This document shows positions 1 to 13,313 of a stretch of 64,000 nt of DNA, in pieces. The number at the start of each line of letters is the position of its first letter. The first letter of the stretch is position 1. The notes beneath the pieces are model-generated. The model was given only the letters and a program-made list of their open reading frames with translations. It searched no databases and was not told the DNA's origin. This DNA is from Turbatrix aceti (Eukaryota > Nematoda > Chromadorea > Rhabditida > Panagrolaimidae), in NCBI GenBank assembly GCA_963969345.1, contig OZ017770.1, positions 2,737,246 to 2,801,245 of the forward strand. Direction: 5' to 3'. Made by a program: the position numbers and the translations under genes.

Positions 1-3000
1 GTAAGGTCGCGATGCGGGTTTTGTCCGCTAATCGCATTTGGACGTTGGTTGTTAATCGTGTGCGCTTCGAGTTGGGCAATATGACACTCGAGAATCGTCA
101 ATTGACCGCGGTCGCACTTGATTGCCATTTTGGGTCATGTTGGACAATTTTTCGCTGAAACAAAGGAAAATGTGAGTCAACGGACATCCCGGATCAAACT
201 TGACCTTGTCGCTGCCGTAACTTATAATTGACAGATCAGGTAGAGTCACGATATGCTTTTGTTCTACCGGGTGAATGATGATTCGCGCAATCCTTCGTCA
301 TCTATCCTATCGTATTCCCCTCCTCCCCATCATACCATACAACCATGGCAAAGAATCGCAAATTGGTTACCACTGAAAAAAAAACTGGGAAACAAAGTAC
401 TCAGCAAGTTAACCAGCGGGAATCTACCCAATCAACGCTGTCCGTCTTTTTTTATTCTCTGAGGAGTGCGCAGCTCTTTTTTACCTTGGTATCAAAGACG
501 AGTTAACTTTAGCAATTTTTCGCGCCGTTGGCGCTAGCGTCGCGCGCGTTCAATTCGAATTAATGTCATCACACGGTGACTTGTAACTTTTTTTTGCATA
601 ACGCTGGAAGAATCAGTCAAAAAATTAAGCCTTACATTTTTCGACTTGTCATGTACGGAGGAGGTAATTTGAGAAAAATCAACTCAGGCGTGAAGTCTGA
701 CAAGATTCCTGATGAAATTTCAATTCCTTAAAGGTGCAATTCTCGAGACAACGATCGACAAAAAACAGTCGGAAACATCCAGCCATAAACGGTAACTGAA
801 AAAATTAGTGCAGAGCTGAATTAGAGAAACGTGATTTAGCGCGAAGGAACACTGAACTTCTTGATTCGGAGTAACAAAGTGCTCATGGCGTTTAAAACGA
901 GTTGCAAATAGTGTTTTACTCCCTTCAACACCTATGTTTTAGTGTGTTGTTTATTGGCTGAATATCGTCTAAAAATGTTTTTTATTTTTGTTTAAAATAT
1001 TTGTCTTCCCGTTAGCCATCCACGTTTTATATCAACATCTTCCTCCCTCCCTTCATGTGTTATGCGAGATCGCTGGCCTGCTACCAGGCATGTCATATGT
1101 ATCTTGTCTCGTGTCTCGTGTTTTGATTTGCCATGCTTAGCACTCATGTTAATTCTTCGATGAGAGTGAATCTCAACGTTATGGTCTAATTTACGGCTAT
1201 CCTAAAGTACGAACACGATTGGTCAAGGGTTTGAGTGTGAGAGAACCGAAGGCACGCGCGCAGGCAGCTTAGGCTCTAACACATTGGCGCCGACTAATTG
1301 GCGAGGTAATCAAAATATACAATCTGTGCCATGGCTGTTGTGGGGCTAGCGAGCGTGGTGTCGGCATTAACTCTTTCCCATAACGGCACCTTGTTGGCAA
1401 TTTTTGCGCCACACAAGATCCGATCACCAATCGTGATTTTAGCTGTTAACCAACAGCTTATGCTGTTATGGACGCGTGCCGTAAATCTTAGTGGGAAACA
1501 CACTTGCGCCACCAAAGTGCATGATGATGTGGGAAAATAAGGGTAGGCGAGTAAACTTCCCGTAGAGCAAATGAGGTTGGAACTTTTGACCTTTAACTTA
1601 GAGGCGTATTTTCGACATGCATACGGACGCGCATGTGAAGCGAATTCTGTTCGCTCATTTACTCTGATAGACTTAATTGCGTGTTAGATATTTTTTTGAG
1701 ACTGACGGTTTCATTCTACTGTAGATGTTTCCAGTCATTTTTGCGAATCAGACTCGTCGAGAGTGCCACTGGGTCTATCAAAGTCATTAACTTGTAACGA
1801 CTTGTGTATTGTCATTTTTATGAACCCTAAATTACTGTTGTTCCAATCCAATTTGCAACAGTTGTAACCCGCAGGCCTGGTTTGTAACTATTTGTTTGTG
1901 TCATTGTAAATGTCCTATTGCCAGGTTTATCTCCTCCTAAGTGACAGCATCCATAGATTGATGGCCTACTCTGTTGGTGCCAACTATATCAGCTACAAGC
2001 GTTTTGAACAGCTGAACGGGTGGTCTATCATCCCGCCCGCTGCCGGTAGGAGATGTTGTACCATTTTATGATCTTCTCGAACGAGGAAAAGAGGGGGCGC
2101 GCCTGGGGAAGGAGGAGTGCGCTCACCTGGTTGGCACAAAAAATTATTATCTGAGAGGATGTACAACATTGGTAGAGAAAGAGTGGGGAACTAGGGGGTT
2201 GGGATTCAATTGACCACCACACGTCCCCTGAATGAAGATAAATGCTGCTAAAAAGCCGACAAAAATCGCGGTGTTCCTTGTCACGGAAACACAGTTGTTG
2301 CTTGTCGTCGGCGTTGTTTGAATTGATGTACTACACGAATTTTTGTTCTGACACCTGTGTAATGAGATGCAGGCACACCGACCCCAAAGGTCTTGTCACT
2401 CGGCTTGGGGCAAAGTGGCAACTGACCATGTCGTTCTGTGGTTGTTTGAATTTGATTTGTTGCTTGTAGATCACCTTGTGGGCTGCTAATTAGTTGTTTG
2501 GTTTTGTTTATGTTTTACGCTTACCGACACAGCCAGGCGGCAAGAGCGATGTCTCGTGCAGCAGTAGTAGTAGTTCAAGCACTTGACCGGTGAAATCTCT
2601 AATACACGCGCGGCACCTGTTGACGGCGAGTAGGCGGCAAACTTTGTAGCCGAGCCTTGCGTTGGGGTACTTGACAAACCAGGGTGCCATCGCTAAGGCG
2701 TATTGTACGGAAAACATCTTCTTAGACTTAGAGACTCATTTGCCTCCTCTTCCCTCCTCGATGCGCCATATTTTGGCTTAACCTCTGTGAGTCGGTGGGA
2801 TTTTGTGGCCATAAAATCGGTGTATACGTAGAATATTATTTGACAAGGTCACTGGCCGATTCAATGTGATTAACCCTTGCTTGCGAGGAATTAGACACAC
2901 TCACATCATTACTCCCTCCGCATAGATACCGTATGACGTTTTTTCACGCCCCTATAATGTTGAGATTTGTCAACAAGCATCCCACATATCTCAGTCTTTG

Positions 3001-5796
3001 TCACAATACCCTCAAAAAGCGAGCGTACTGAGAAAATCTGCAAAATCTCTCAGAAAGTTAACTGTCGCTTTGTTTGTAATTCGATACTCACATCCATAGC
3101 CTTCCGAAACGCCTCATTCTGCAGAGTACTGTGATACTTTGAGGATAGCGAACATCTTACGATCGTTTTTTTAGCATTGTTATGTTTTTTTGTCGTGTTA
3201 GATTTTTTGTTTTGCACAGTGATTACTCGGCTTCATCCACACTGTCTCCGACATTCGGTGCGTAGGTAAGCAAGAAGAAGTAGCACGCGCGACACTGTTG
3301 ACGACTCATCTCGATTACAGTTTCTTTTCGCGCCAGAGCGACTTTAAGCGATTTGTGCGCATTTTGAGACGTCTCACTTTACATTCTGAACTTTGAAAAA
3401 GCTCCTCTTATTCGGGTGGCTAAAAACAGAGTGAGCAGGACGACACTCTTGTCGCTTCTTGTCTACATGCTTGCTTTTACATCAAGAGTGTTAGCTGCCC
3501 TTGATGCCAGCTGCATTGCTTGTTTGAACAAACACAATAATGCGCGTCTCTTCAAAACTGTATCCATCGCCTCGCACCACTCATCGGTGAGGTGCGGTGT
3601 TGATTACAGTTCAACAGGTAGAGAGTACCAAAATTTTAAAAGGTGCGATTGTCGTTAGCCTGCGTGTAGTACCACTTCTTTTTTCGCGTTACGGTAGTTG
3701 GCGGAAGTACACTGCTTCTTGAACAAACATTTGGCATCGATTAAGTTTGTCATTCGGCAGCTTATGGGTTGAACTTGGCATTAGCAGGAAATCCAGGCAA
3801 AACATATGTAAAGGCTGTTCCCGTTTTAATAACATCAGAAGCGGTGTTTTTTCTTTTGTCAATATTCGCGATACCGGCATGATGAAAGTATGCTTCCTCC
3901 CTTTCCCGATGTGCCAACAGACGAAGACTCTCGAGAGTGTTGATCTAATTGTCGGCATGCATAACACACATGCCGACTGGCTAATCTGGTAACAGATTTT
4001 TTGGTGTAGACGTGTGAGTAGGATCTAAGCTGTTGCCCATGTTGTCGCCGTCGCCGGGCTATGAACTTTCGGCGCCTGGCATTGCGCAATGCGTCGAGGG
4101 CAACCCGGTTTGGTTCCCTTTTTTTTAATACTTGCTTCCTTCTGTCTTTTATGCTCTCGTGCAGCCAGCGAATCTATTGACAACCAGACAAATAACAGCG
4201 TTTATTGCCACCAAAGCGCCTACCGCAAAATTTTACGCGAATTTCAACTTGTCTTTTGATTTCGTTTACGATCCCAAAACTCTTCTCTTTTTCACTTTCA
4301 CGTGTGTGTTGCTAGGAGAAAAGACCGTGGCAAAATCTTGGAGAGTAGTTAAAAAGAAACGTTATTCTTTCATACCTTCCCTTTTATTTTTCACGCCAAT
4401 TATCAGTATGCGAATACCAGGTTAAATATCCTCGATTGCTTTGTGGCGTTATCATCACACTGCTATCATTAAGCCTCTGAAAAGCTGCTGCTTTTTCTTT
4501 TCGCGGCCGATGCGACGAAAAGTTAATCCACGCCTTGGTGTCGGCTTCCTTTTTGGCGCAGGGAATCACCGAACGTATGATGCTTGATCACTTGTGCAAA
4601 TACAACATCTCACGGTGGTGCGAAGATGACTAAAAGACATTCTGTAAATGATACCTCCCGCTGCTTCCGAAGGCTAATAGCAAGAAGCAGATGAGTTACC
4701 GTATGACAAAATTCTATTTTAATAATCCAGGGATGGGATGGTGCCCGAAAGCAATGCCGACTGGCTTTTAGTTTTATAGCTCACATCCGCTTGGTTGATG
4801 CCTCTTTTTTTGCAAAAAAACTCGCTGACGATCAGCTATTTTGAAGTTTAGCTTCAAATGCTTTTCTTGACAAAATGTGAGCCATATATTATATTTTACA
4901 GGTGTCATCTGGGCTGAAGGACAGTTTTCAATAATTCAAAGAGGGTTGTGGTCGTCTTTTTTTGTTGCCCGAGGTTACTTCCCCAAATTTCCTTGAATCA
5001 TCAAAATTCCAACCGTTTTGATAAATTTGTTCCCTTCCGTTTGACATAGTCAGTTCAAATTTTTTATTCAGTGAATGTTTGAAGACTTTGGTTGTTAAGT
5101 CAACTTTCGCTGACACCTGTTTTGTAGTTTTGTCCTTGTGTTAACCTGTCGGCATGAGCATGCGTGATTGCCTGGTCACACACGGTGTCAGATCGCCAGA
5201 TGACGCTTGTTAAGCCTTGATTCTGACACTTCAAAGCGACGGGGCATAAACTGAGACAGAGCGACGCGAAATGCGACGTATCTCGCGCCTCTTTCGCCCT
5301 CCCCCTGTTTCCACATTTGTCTCCGCCTCTTCGACAGCCACGGACCGCGAAGCCAGCCAATGAGAGCGGCGACGAGACCACTGCGACAATCCAAGCGTGG
5401 CTGTGTCTTTCGTCAAAATACACGCCTCCTTTTTCTTGTTGGCACCATAACGCAAAACCCAATCCCATACTACAAGCTGCTATAATCAGTAGTTCTCAGT
5501 TTGGAATATCTGCTTTTCTATTGACCATTGTTGTTTTTACTTTACACTTTTTTTTGCATTCGCGTGTATTTTTAAAATTGTGTTTTTGTTAAGTGCTGTC
5601 AGTTGACCGACCCGCTAAGTTTATCACAGTGACAACCAATGATATTTTAGCACTATTTGAAAATCTTCGCGTTCAGTACTCCACCTGGTGATACCTGCCA
5701 GAAATTAACGCTGGCCCATACGTAGACAAGGAAGCATCGATTATCCATCGTCTTCCTTTGCTACATCCCTCCCAACCATTTTTGTGTGTTGCGTGA
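1..5796. other. long region upstream of the T-box gene, no gene supported
   Basis: I find no exon chain or recognisable protein here. Open frames are short (under about 120 codons), mostly lack ATG starts and show no family motifs. The region is probably intergenic and regulatory DNA of the Tbx2-type gene downstream; a 5' non-coding or first coding exon of that gene could lie here, because its first visible exon stays open upstream of its first ATG. No tRNA or repeat element with clear ends was seen. Confidence 0.5.
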
Positions 5797-6054
5797 AACA
5801 GCCCTCCTTTCCTTGCCGCAACCATTCTGGCTGTTTCGCCGCTTGAGTCTAACTTGACGCTGGCATCACCAGCAAAGACAGTGCCGGCCTCGCCGCACAT
5901 CATCGTCGACGACGACGAAAACGAGAACACAACCACTTCCCAGGTCGTGGATATCAGTGAGAAGCGAGACAGCTCGACTACTCAGGTGTCCCCCGCCAAT
6001 AGTGCTGATAGTGTTGACGAGCGTCACCTTGCCACGAGTGCTAATCACTGTAAT

Positions 6055-9000
6055 ATGTCAACAGCGGCGGCTCTGAACGCCGCCACTGCCAGCGGGCTTC
6101 CTTCTGATTTTAACATGGCCGCAGCAGCAGCCTTTGCCGCAGCCGCCGGCATGACCCAGGGCAATCCCAATCAAGCAATGTCTCCCAACTCAGCTGCAGC
6201 AGCGGCGGCTGCGCTGTCTTTTGGAAACTTTTTTCAACGACCAGAATTCAATACCATGATGCCCCATCACTTTGTTCCCCACGGTGCCCTTCCCTATCAG
6301 ATGCATCATTCCGCGCCTTTCGGTGGCAGAGTGCCCCTCGAAGTTGCCACATTCCTGGCTGCCAGTGGTCACTGTCAGCTATCATATCCGCTGCAAACCG
6401 AAGACGACGGCGTGACCGATGATCCCAAAGCCGAGCTCGATGACGATCACTTGTGGGATCGGTTCAGTGAATGCGTGAATGAAATGATAATAACAAAGAG
6501 CGGAAGGTAAGCACTTTTTTCTGACAACCGTCAAATTTCGCGCCTCTCACGATTGATTTGTTCGTTTTTTTGTCTACCGGACGCAAACACCGTCGTCGCT
6601 TTACGTTCGGTCCTCCCGTGTTTTTATGAGCTGTGTCAATTTGCCTGGTAGGCGACAACTCGGGGGGATGGGCGCACGCACCACCGACTGTGTTGCCAGC
6701 TTGTCAGAGGTTGCAACTTGCTTTTTTGACGCCATTGGCAAAGGGCGTTTGAGCTCACACTTCTTTCCTTGGCTGAAGACACCATTCTAATCTCATAAGC
6801 TTAACGCATCGCTTTAAATTTTTCAAAGCGTGTTTGGTCTCTTTTTTTCGAACCGACAGTAACGCCAGGCGGGGTGTATCACTGACGACATCATTAGAAA
6901 AGCAACAAAAAAAATCTCGACGAAGAAGTGCATAAAGCGATGCGTGCAACTGTTTTTTACGACTCATTGTATCCCCTTTTCTAGCGGTAATTAACTGTCC
7001 TTGATGAAAGAACGTAGACACAGCGGATAGAGGGGGTAAAAAAACTTTTTTTGCGGTCAAGCAATTTGTTCCTTTTCTATCAGTTTCTCCACGGTTGTTT
7101 CATGTCCGACTCACAAATCAACGATTGTGCGCGGAGAAAAGAGGCAGCAGGCGGCGTCGATAGTTTATGACGCTCTTTTTGGTGCATCGGCCACCCATCG
7201 TTCCCGTCGCAAACACGAGATTGGCGTGAAAAATCCGTCGATGCGAAGTACGCCCAGAAAAATATAAGTTGGAGATACCCTAAACAGTGCATGCTGATTT
7301 CATAACTTTTTTACAACCCATAGCGTCGAGAAAAGGGGTGCTAACTAGTTTTTTTAACATACAACATGTTTGTCTTCTGTCTTGCACTTTTTTAAATGTG
7401 ATAAGACATACACCCTCGGGTGTGATTTTCATCGCCCTTTACCACAGCCGAACAAAATAATCACGAAGACAGGGAATCCGAACAAAAGTTGTAAGCGTTA
7501 GTGTCACTACGGTATCCCGCTGCGAAACAACTGCTTCAGTAAGCTTAGCCATCACCTTTGGTTGTCGTTCTGCTATCTTCCTCCCGTTGTCCTCCGCGAA
7601 CGCATCCCCTGCTGTATCCCATAGACTAATTGGGTGCGCAGGTGACTGATTTGCGGTGGCCTCGTGGCGAACTTGTCATGCTTATCGCTGCTTGTGTCCT
7701 GGATGACAAGTTAGTGTTGCGTCCCGCCGAGGGAGATCATTATCGTAGGATCCCACGACAAGTGGTGGAAAGTACGGGGGATGGACAACAACACTTTGCA
7801 CACAAGCCTAATTGCACATGATACTTATCTTGTTGTTAAACAAAGAAAAAACTTTTGTAGGAGAATGTTTCCGGCGTTCAAAGTCAAATTCAAAGGACTC
7901 GACAAACAGTCAAAATACCTCATTGCACTTGATATTATTCCGGTTGATGGCAATCGATACAAATTTCACAATTCCAAATGGATGGTCGCAGGCACGGGTG
8001 ATCCGGAGATGCCAAAGCCTATCAACGTTCATCCAGAGTCTCTTGCCACCGGTGAGCACTGGATGAGCAAGGGTGCCAACTTTCACAAGATCAAGGTCAC
8101 CAACAACATCACCGACCGTCATGGCTTTGTGAGTCTCATTTTTTACCACATTTGTGTCCTCGCCTGTAGGCCCACCGTAATTTTCATTGCTGTGGTGTTT
8201 TCTCTAGGATACGCAGCATTTCTGGTAGATAGACATTCGCCATGTCGATATAGCCATGGTGAATGTCATCAAGTTTGGACTGACTCCATCTCAGACAGGA
8301 AGACACTGTTTAGTCCCACAACCTCGAGAGAGAAATTTGGCACTTTTGAGAGGGATACCCTATCTCGATTGACTTCCTGTTGGTTGCATGACAAACACAA
8401 AGCCTGCTGTGTATTCTCAAGTTTACGCATGCTCGTGTGTGTGTGTGTTTGTGTTGAGTGTTGTAAGCAGGGATCAAAAACAGTCGCAAAAAAGCACACT
8501 AAGTAGAGTAATCTTATTTGACTTGTAATATAACACCTTTGCCACAAGTTGCGCTGGCAAAGTTAGGCCAAACGAGCGACAGGAAGTAGGGCGCTGAGAG
8601 TGGTGAAGTGACCGCATTCGATTAATGCAAATGGCACATTACGGTAGATGATTTTTTTGTCCTCTGGTCTTTCGTCTGAGAGAGGCCAAATGATTCATCC
8701 GTAGTGACAGCCGAAAGACAACATTACAAAAGCGCATTTTCTGGCGCTTTTTGTTGTTTTTACACGGTTTAATGCTAGTTCAACAAGCGTTTTTCATCTC
8801 CATCACATTTCGCGTCAACCTGACAATATTTTTAAATTGACATGACAAGCAGGAAGGGTTTTAACAACGACGAACATCACTCAACAACGATTGGGGCGAG
8901 GAAAGGTGTGCAAATTTTTGAATGAGAGAGGGAGGACATTGTACAAGCACAAGCGGGGATTTTTATGCCTTTAGAAAGTTGTCATACTCGCTTTTTATTG

Positions 9001-12000
9001 GATGCATGGTTGCCCAGAGCAGTGCTGTCTCTCGGTTTGTATGCTTAAGCCACCAACCACGCGTGTGATAGCAGCGCGCTTTCTCTATTCAAGACGTGTT
9101 GCGTACAACGCATTTTATGGTACTACGATAAATTTACGCCGATGTCTTGACAGTTATTTTATCAACAAAGCATATCAACCCAAGCGCAAGGTCGTAAAAT
9201 GTACGAAAGTCAACGCTTCTCCCAGGTGCTGCTGGTTGAGTGATAACGACAGGGGAAAAAGATTAACGGCACCGCAACCGTAAGCAGAAGTGTGGTAACA
9301 AAACCAATGGAGTTTTGACGAGCATCTTGAAGGCAAGATACAGTGCGTCATTGTTTACGGATTTTCGAGTAACAAGCTTAGGAACCACTTTTTCGGTCAA
9401 TGAGTCAACGACTTTAGTCAACGTAGCCACCGCTAATTGCGGTGTTTAAGCGCTAGATGATACAGAAGCAATCGGTAGCGACAGCACTGTGATCCGTATC
9501 GTCTAGTGCGCTGGGTAAGCGAGGAAGCAACCAGGCTTAGTGTGTCACGCTGCACAGAGGGACGACACTTTTCTCGACAAAATATTCTCTTAACCCTACA
9601 AAAAAATTGTTGTTACTTTTAACACTAAGCATGTGTGCAAATTAGTGCATCGCTGACAAAATTTGAGGTTTGAATAATAAGTTCATACGTGCATCAAAAA
9701 TTCAGTTTGCTTTGCATCATTTCACTTCAATAATTAGCATTTGACCAAAATTTTTAAGTCGGCATTTATGTATTTACGGTAACAGCCAGAGTGTCGTCTG
9801 CGGCGGGATTTGCTCTTCATCAGGAAGGATATACCGCTGCTATTTCCGAGGTGACAACAAGTGACACCTGTTGATAGAAAAAAGATGCAAAAAATTATCG
9901 CAATTCACCAATCATTCGATATCCCTCAAAACACATTTTTTGGTGATCAGCAAAAAATTTTCTTGTATTACACGGCTCATTGTTTAGCGTCAGGCGGCTT
10001 TTTGATTGATAGAAACACAATTGTCGACAGCTCTATCAACCCATTATTTTTCACCTTTTAAAAAAAGTAGTTATATGCATTATACGACCCGGGGATCTCA
10101 TTGAAACAAGGGATACTTACAGCATGACTGATGGCATTAGGTTTTTTTTCAGACAATTCTGAATTCCATGCACAAGTATCAGCCACGGCTACACATCGTG
10201 AGAGTAAAGGATGGCAAATTGTCGTCAAATTTTAAGACATTCATCTTTCCACAGACGAAATTCATTGCCGTCACTGCGTACCAGAATGAAAAGGTAAGTC
10301 GATCTCCTTCCGCCTACATAAATGTGTCATCTTGACTTTCTTCTCATGACTAAGTGAACGGGCGTCTTAGGTTAACGCTCAATTTGCTGCCATTTAAGAA
10401 GCTCCTTAATCGGGAGGGCGACGAAAAGCGCAGCGCTTATTAATTACTGTAGACTCGGCGCTTAGGCAGACGCCTTTTGGTTGTCGCATAGGTCTCCTTG
10501 TTCTGTCACACAGTATCAAATGTCAACGGCTGTTTGCGCTTGTTTGACATCGATAAATACATATATCCGGCCACCAGTCAGTGGGTTCATCTCCCCAACG
10601 CTTGCGCCGTTTCCCGTGTATGTATGTATGTGTATACACAACTTGATCTCTTTCCATAAACGCGCAAAGTTACCACCAGCCGTCCCGAGGAAAGTCAAGG
10701 GAGGGGGGCAAGCAAGCGTTTGTTTTGACTCATTTCGGATATGCGCAATGTTTGGCATGACCGATCTCTAATGAATAGCTTTGTCGCTAGCGGCTATAGA
10801 CGTCAACGTAAAAGCCTAGGCCGGGGCCAAAACCAAATTGCATAGGAAGCAATAAAGTTGTCGCCAAAGTCGGCAGCCGGCAGCCACTTCATTTTCGGAC
10901 AATTCTCAAAAAAACACGCTAACAACTCTCTCCACTCGATTAGATGAAGCGAGGAAAGGGACAGACGGGAGACCAAAGTCGTGTACAAGTTGTTGCCGTC
11001 CAAAACGGAAAGTCATCGTCCTTCTGTTTTTGCGCAAATTGACTGCCAGATGAAGTGTTAGTGTTCTCGCGCGTCATAGCTTACGGTAGTAGTCGGTATC
11101 GGAGTCTCGTGGGAACTCCAATCAAGCTTCGGCAAAAAAGAAATTTTTTCGTGCGAAGGACAACTACAGTAAAAGGATTGAAAATTGGCACCGCCTTTTC
11201 CACTGCACATAGTTGGCGAAAAATTAGACCCAAGGGAATGACGCCGAGCTAAAGACGAAAAACGTTCATGATTATGGTTTTGAGAGAATTTCGGGCTACC
11301 GAGGGACAACTAAAGAAAATTACAGCATAATTGAGTGAAGACAAAAAGCGTACAATTCTGTGTTACAGGTGACCCAGCTTAAAATCGATCACAACCCCTT
11401 TGCAAAGGGTTTCCGCGACAGTGGTGCCGGTATGTTGTATCGTGAATGTGATTTGTCAAAATGAAGTTTAGCTTTAACAGGTAAAAGAGAAAAGAAACGT
11501 CATCTCTCCGGATCGTGCTACGGCGGTTTGTCCCTCTCCAGCAGTTCCTTCGGGCGTCCGGATTCTGCCAAGCAGTCCGCCGACGATGCCAGCAGCCGAG
11601 GAGGAAGCGTCAATGGCTTCCGACAGGACTCAGAAAGCGAAGACGACGATGCCCCGCTCGCTAAGCGACCGAAAAGCGAGGGATCATCTTCTGCTAACAC
11701 CTCTTCTGGACAGGACAATGACACGCCGCCGCTGCTGAACGGCGGCTCTAAGATTAAGGACGAGACGAAAGAAACCCGCGCGGAATCTCTTCAACAGGTA
11801 AGAACATATTTTGTCTCTTAATCGATGTGATCAAATTTCAACTTGTTTTTTTTGCAGGACATTAAACAGGCTGCGCAGCAGTTTGCACCATTCAAAGGTC
11901 AGCCGATGGGTATACTGGATCGTCAACGACTCGCCGGACTCGCAATGCGACCTGGAGAGGGACTGGCAGGCTTGGCACCCCCGACGATGCCGTTTCCCTT

Positions 12001-12304
12001 TCCTCCCGCACTCGGTCACCAGTTTTTGCCTGGCTACTACCCCTACCCCGGTCACGTCGGAGCGCCTGGGTTGCCTCCGAATGCGGCGGATTTCTTTGGT
12101 ATGCCGAACTTCCTTATGCAACAACACCTCTTCCGTCTTGCTGCTGCAAAGAACAACTCCCCCGCTCCCGTTGTTAGCTCAAGCCCCACTCTAGCCGCTA
12201 GTCCTCACAGCACGAGTGGGGGCAACTCCACACCTACCAACGAGGCAAAGTCTAGTCCGGGTATCAAGAAGAGCAGTTTCGATGTCAACAACCTGCTAAA
12301 GTGA
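6055..12304 (+). CDS. tbx2: Tbx2/optomotor-blind class T-box transcription factor
   Basis: Six exons with matching phases: 6055-6506, 7861-8128, 10153-10293, 11369-11429, 11481-11797, 11858-12304 (561 aa from ATG 6055). The T-box starts at the end of exon 1 (LWDRF, then MIITKSGR across the first splice) and runs through [86 protein letters not shown] and a basic KREKKRH end. The DPEMP, MHKYQPR and NPFAKGFRD signatures are those of the Tbx2/3/omb class, which bind T-half-site DNA and mostly repress. N-terminal to the T-box is an alanine-rich tract; the C-terminal half is S/P/G-rich and ends [10 protein letters not shown], an eh1-like motif. The frame is open back to 5797 without ATG, so the start may be further 5' or in an earlier exon. 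AATAAA at 12828-12833 suits the 3' end. It converges on furry. Confidence 0.93.
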
Positions 12305-13313
12305 TGCCGGGCAAAAAAAAACTTGTACGAGCAAAACCAGTCGCAAAGCAGAAACTTTATCGTCATCGTGCCGACCAATGGTGACTCAGAAATCTTCAAT
12401 TAAAGTCCACTTACATAGTATAAAAAAACAATGACCCATGTTTTCACCGATGCTCCCGTAGTTTGTGTACGTACTAGGTATCAACGGGTAATCAACCTTA
12501 TCCAGCCCCTTTAAGATTCTCGTTGTTTTATTTCTCTTTTTTCTTTTCTTCACGCTTCTCAAAATCCATCACAAGTGTCAACAAGTAATTCCGATTAAAA
12601 TAAGCATCTCAGATCGCAGAATTCCTATTTTTGATGTTCCTTTGTGTTTTTCCCTGTATTTATTTCGAATATTTAACCAGGAAAAAATGAAACATTCTTT
12701 TTTTCTATTGGGTGATCAACTAGCTTTCTCGCTTATGCTTTTTTTATATTTTATGCGCATTGCTTTTTTTGTCTCGAATGATGATGATGACAAGTATCGT
12801 TGAGAGTACACTTCGCTTCTGTAGACAAATAAAGCAAAAAAGGTTCAACTCTGTGTTGTTGGCTGCCATCAAAGTTAACAGCGTCGGAAGGGAAGGGAGG
12901 GGGGAGAAAAAGAGCTCTTCGCTCACTTCCGTTCTTCGACCCGTTTTGGTAAAGTGAGTGAGAGCCAGTCCACAAAACATCGCGTGTATCGTAAAATTCG
13001 CATTCGACGCGGTTTTTTGTTATCTTCACCCAAACGAGCTCCACGTCTAAATGAGCGTCCGCATTTCTTCACCTAGGCTCGTCAGTTTTCGCGCAGTACG
13101 CAAAGCCGGTGTTTTACGAGGCACTAAAATTGGCGTTTGACTGCACGCCAGCCGGCCGGTAAGATCACCGAGTACGTCAACGCCTGAGTCGTTAAGCGCG
13201 GGAACAAGTCAAAAAATAAAACTTCGACATTTGTTTTTACAAATTTAATTTTTCCGTCTGCATACACGTTTCGGTGATTTTCAAAATTCTACACAGTAAA
13301 AATATGCAAAATG
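12305..13313. other. convergent 3' region between tbx2 and furry
   Basis: The two genes end tail to tail. The first half is probably tbx2 3' UTR: ATTAAA occurs near 12399 and AATAAA at 12828-12833 followed by G/T-rich sequence. The rest has no coding signal that I can support and should include the 3' UTR of furry on the - strand. Confidence 0.5.

Noticed and set aside
1331..1540. 69-codon ATG frame with a hydrophobic N-terminus
   Set aside because: Overlaps an equally long antisense frame, no motif, no exon structure; chance frame.
3416..3658. Small frame with signal-peptide-like start and a few cysteines upstream of tbx2
   Set aside because: Begins at GTG (first ATG at 3467), no splice partner, no family pattern; the hydrophobic run is short.
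8017..8506. Extension of T-box exon 2 reading to 8506
   Set aside because: The T-box homology stops exactly at HGF before a GTGAGT donor at 8129; the rest is intron with a GT-repeat tract.
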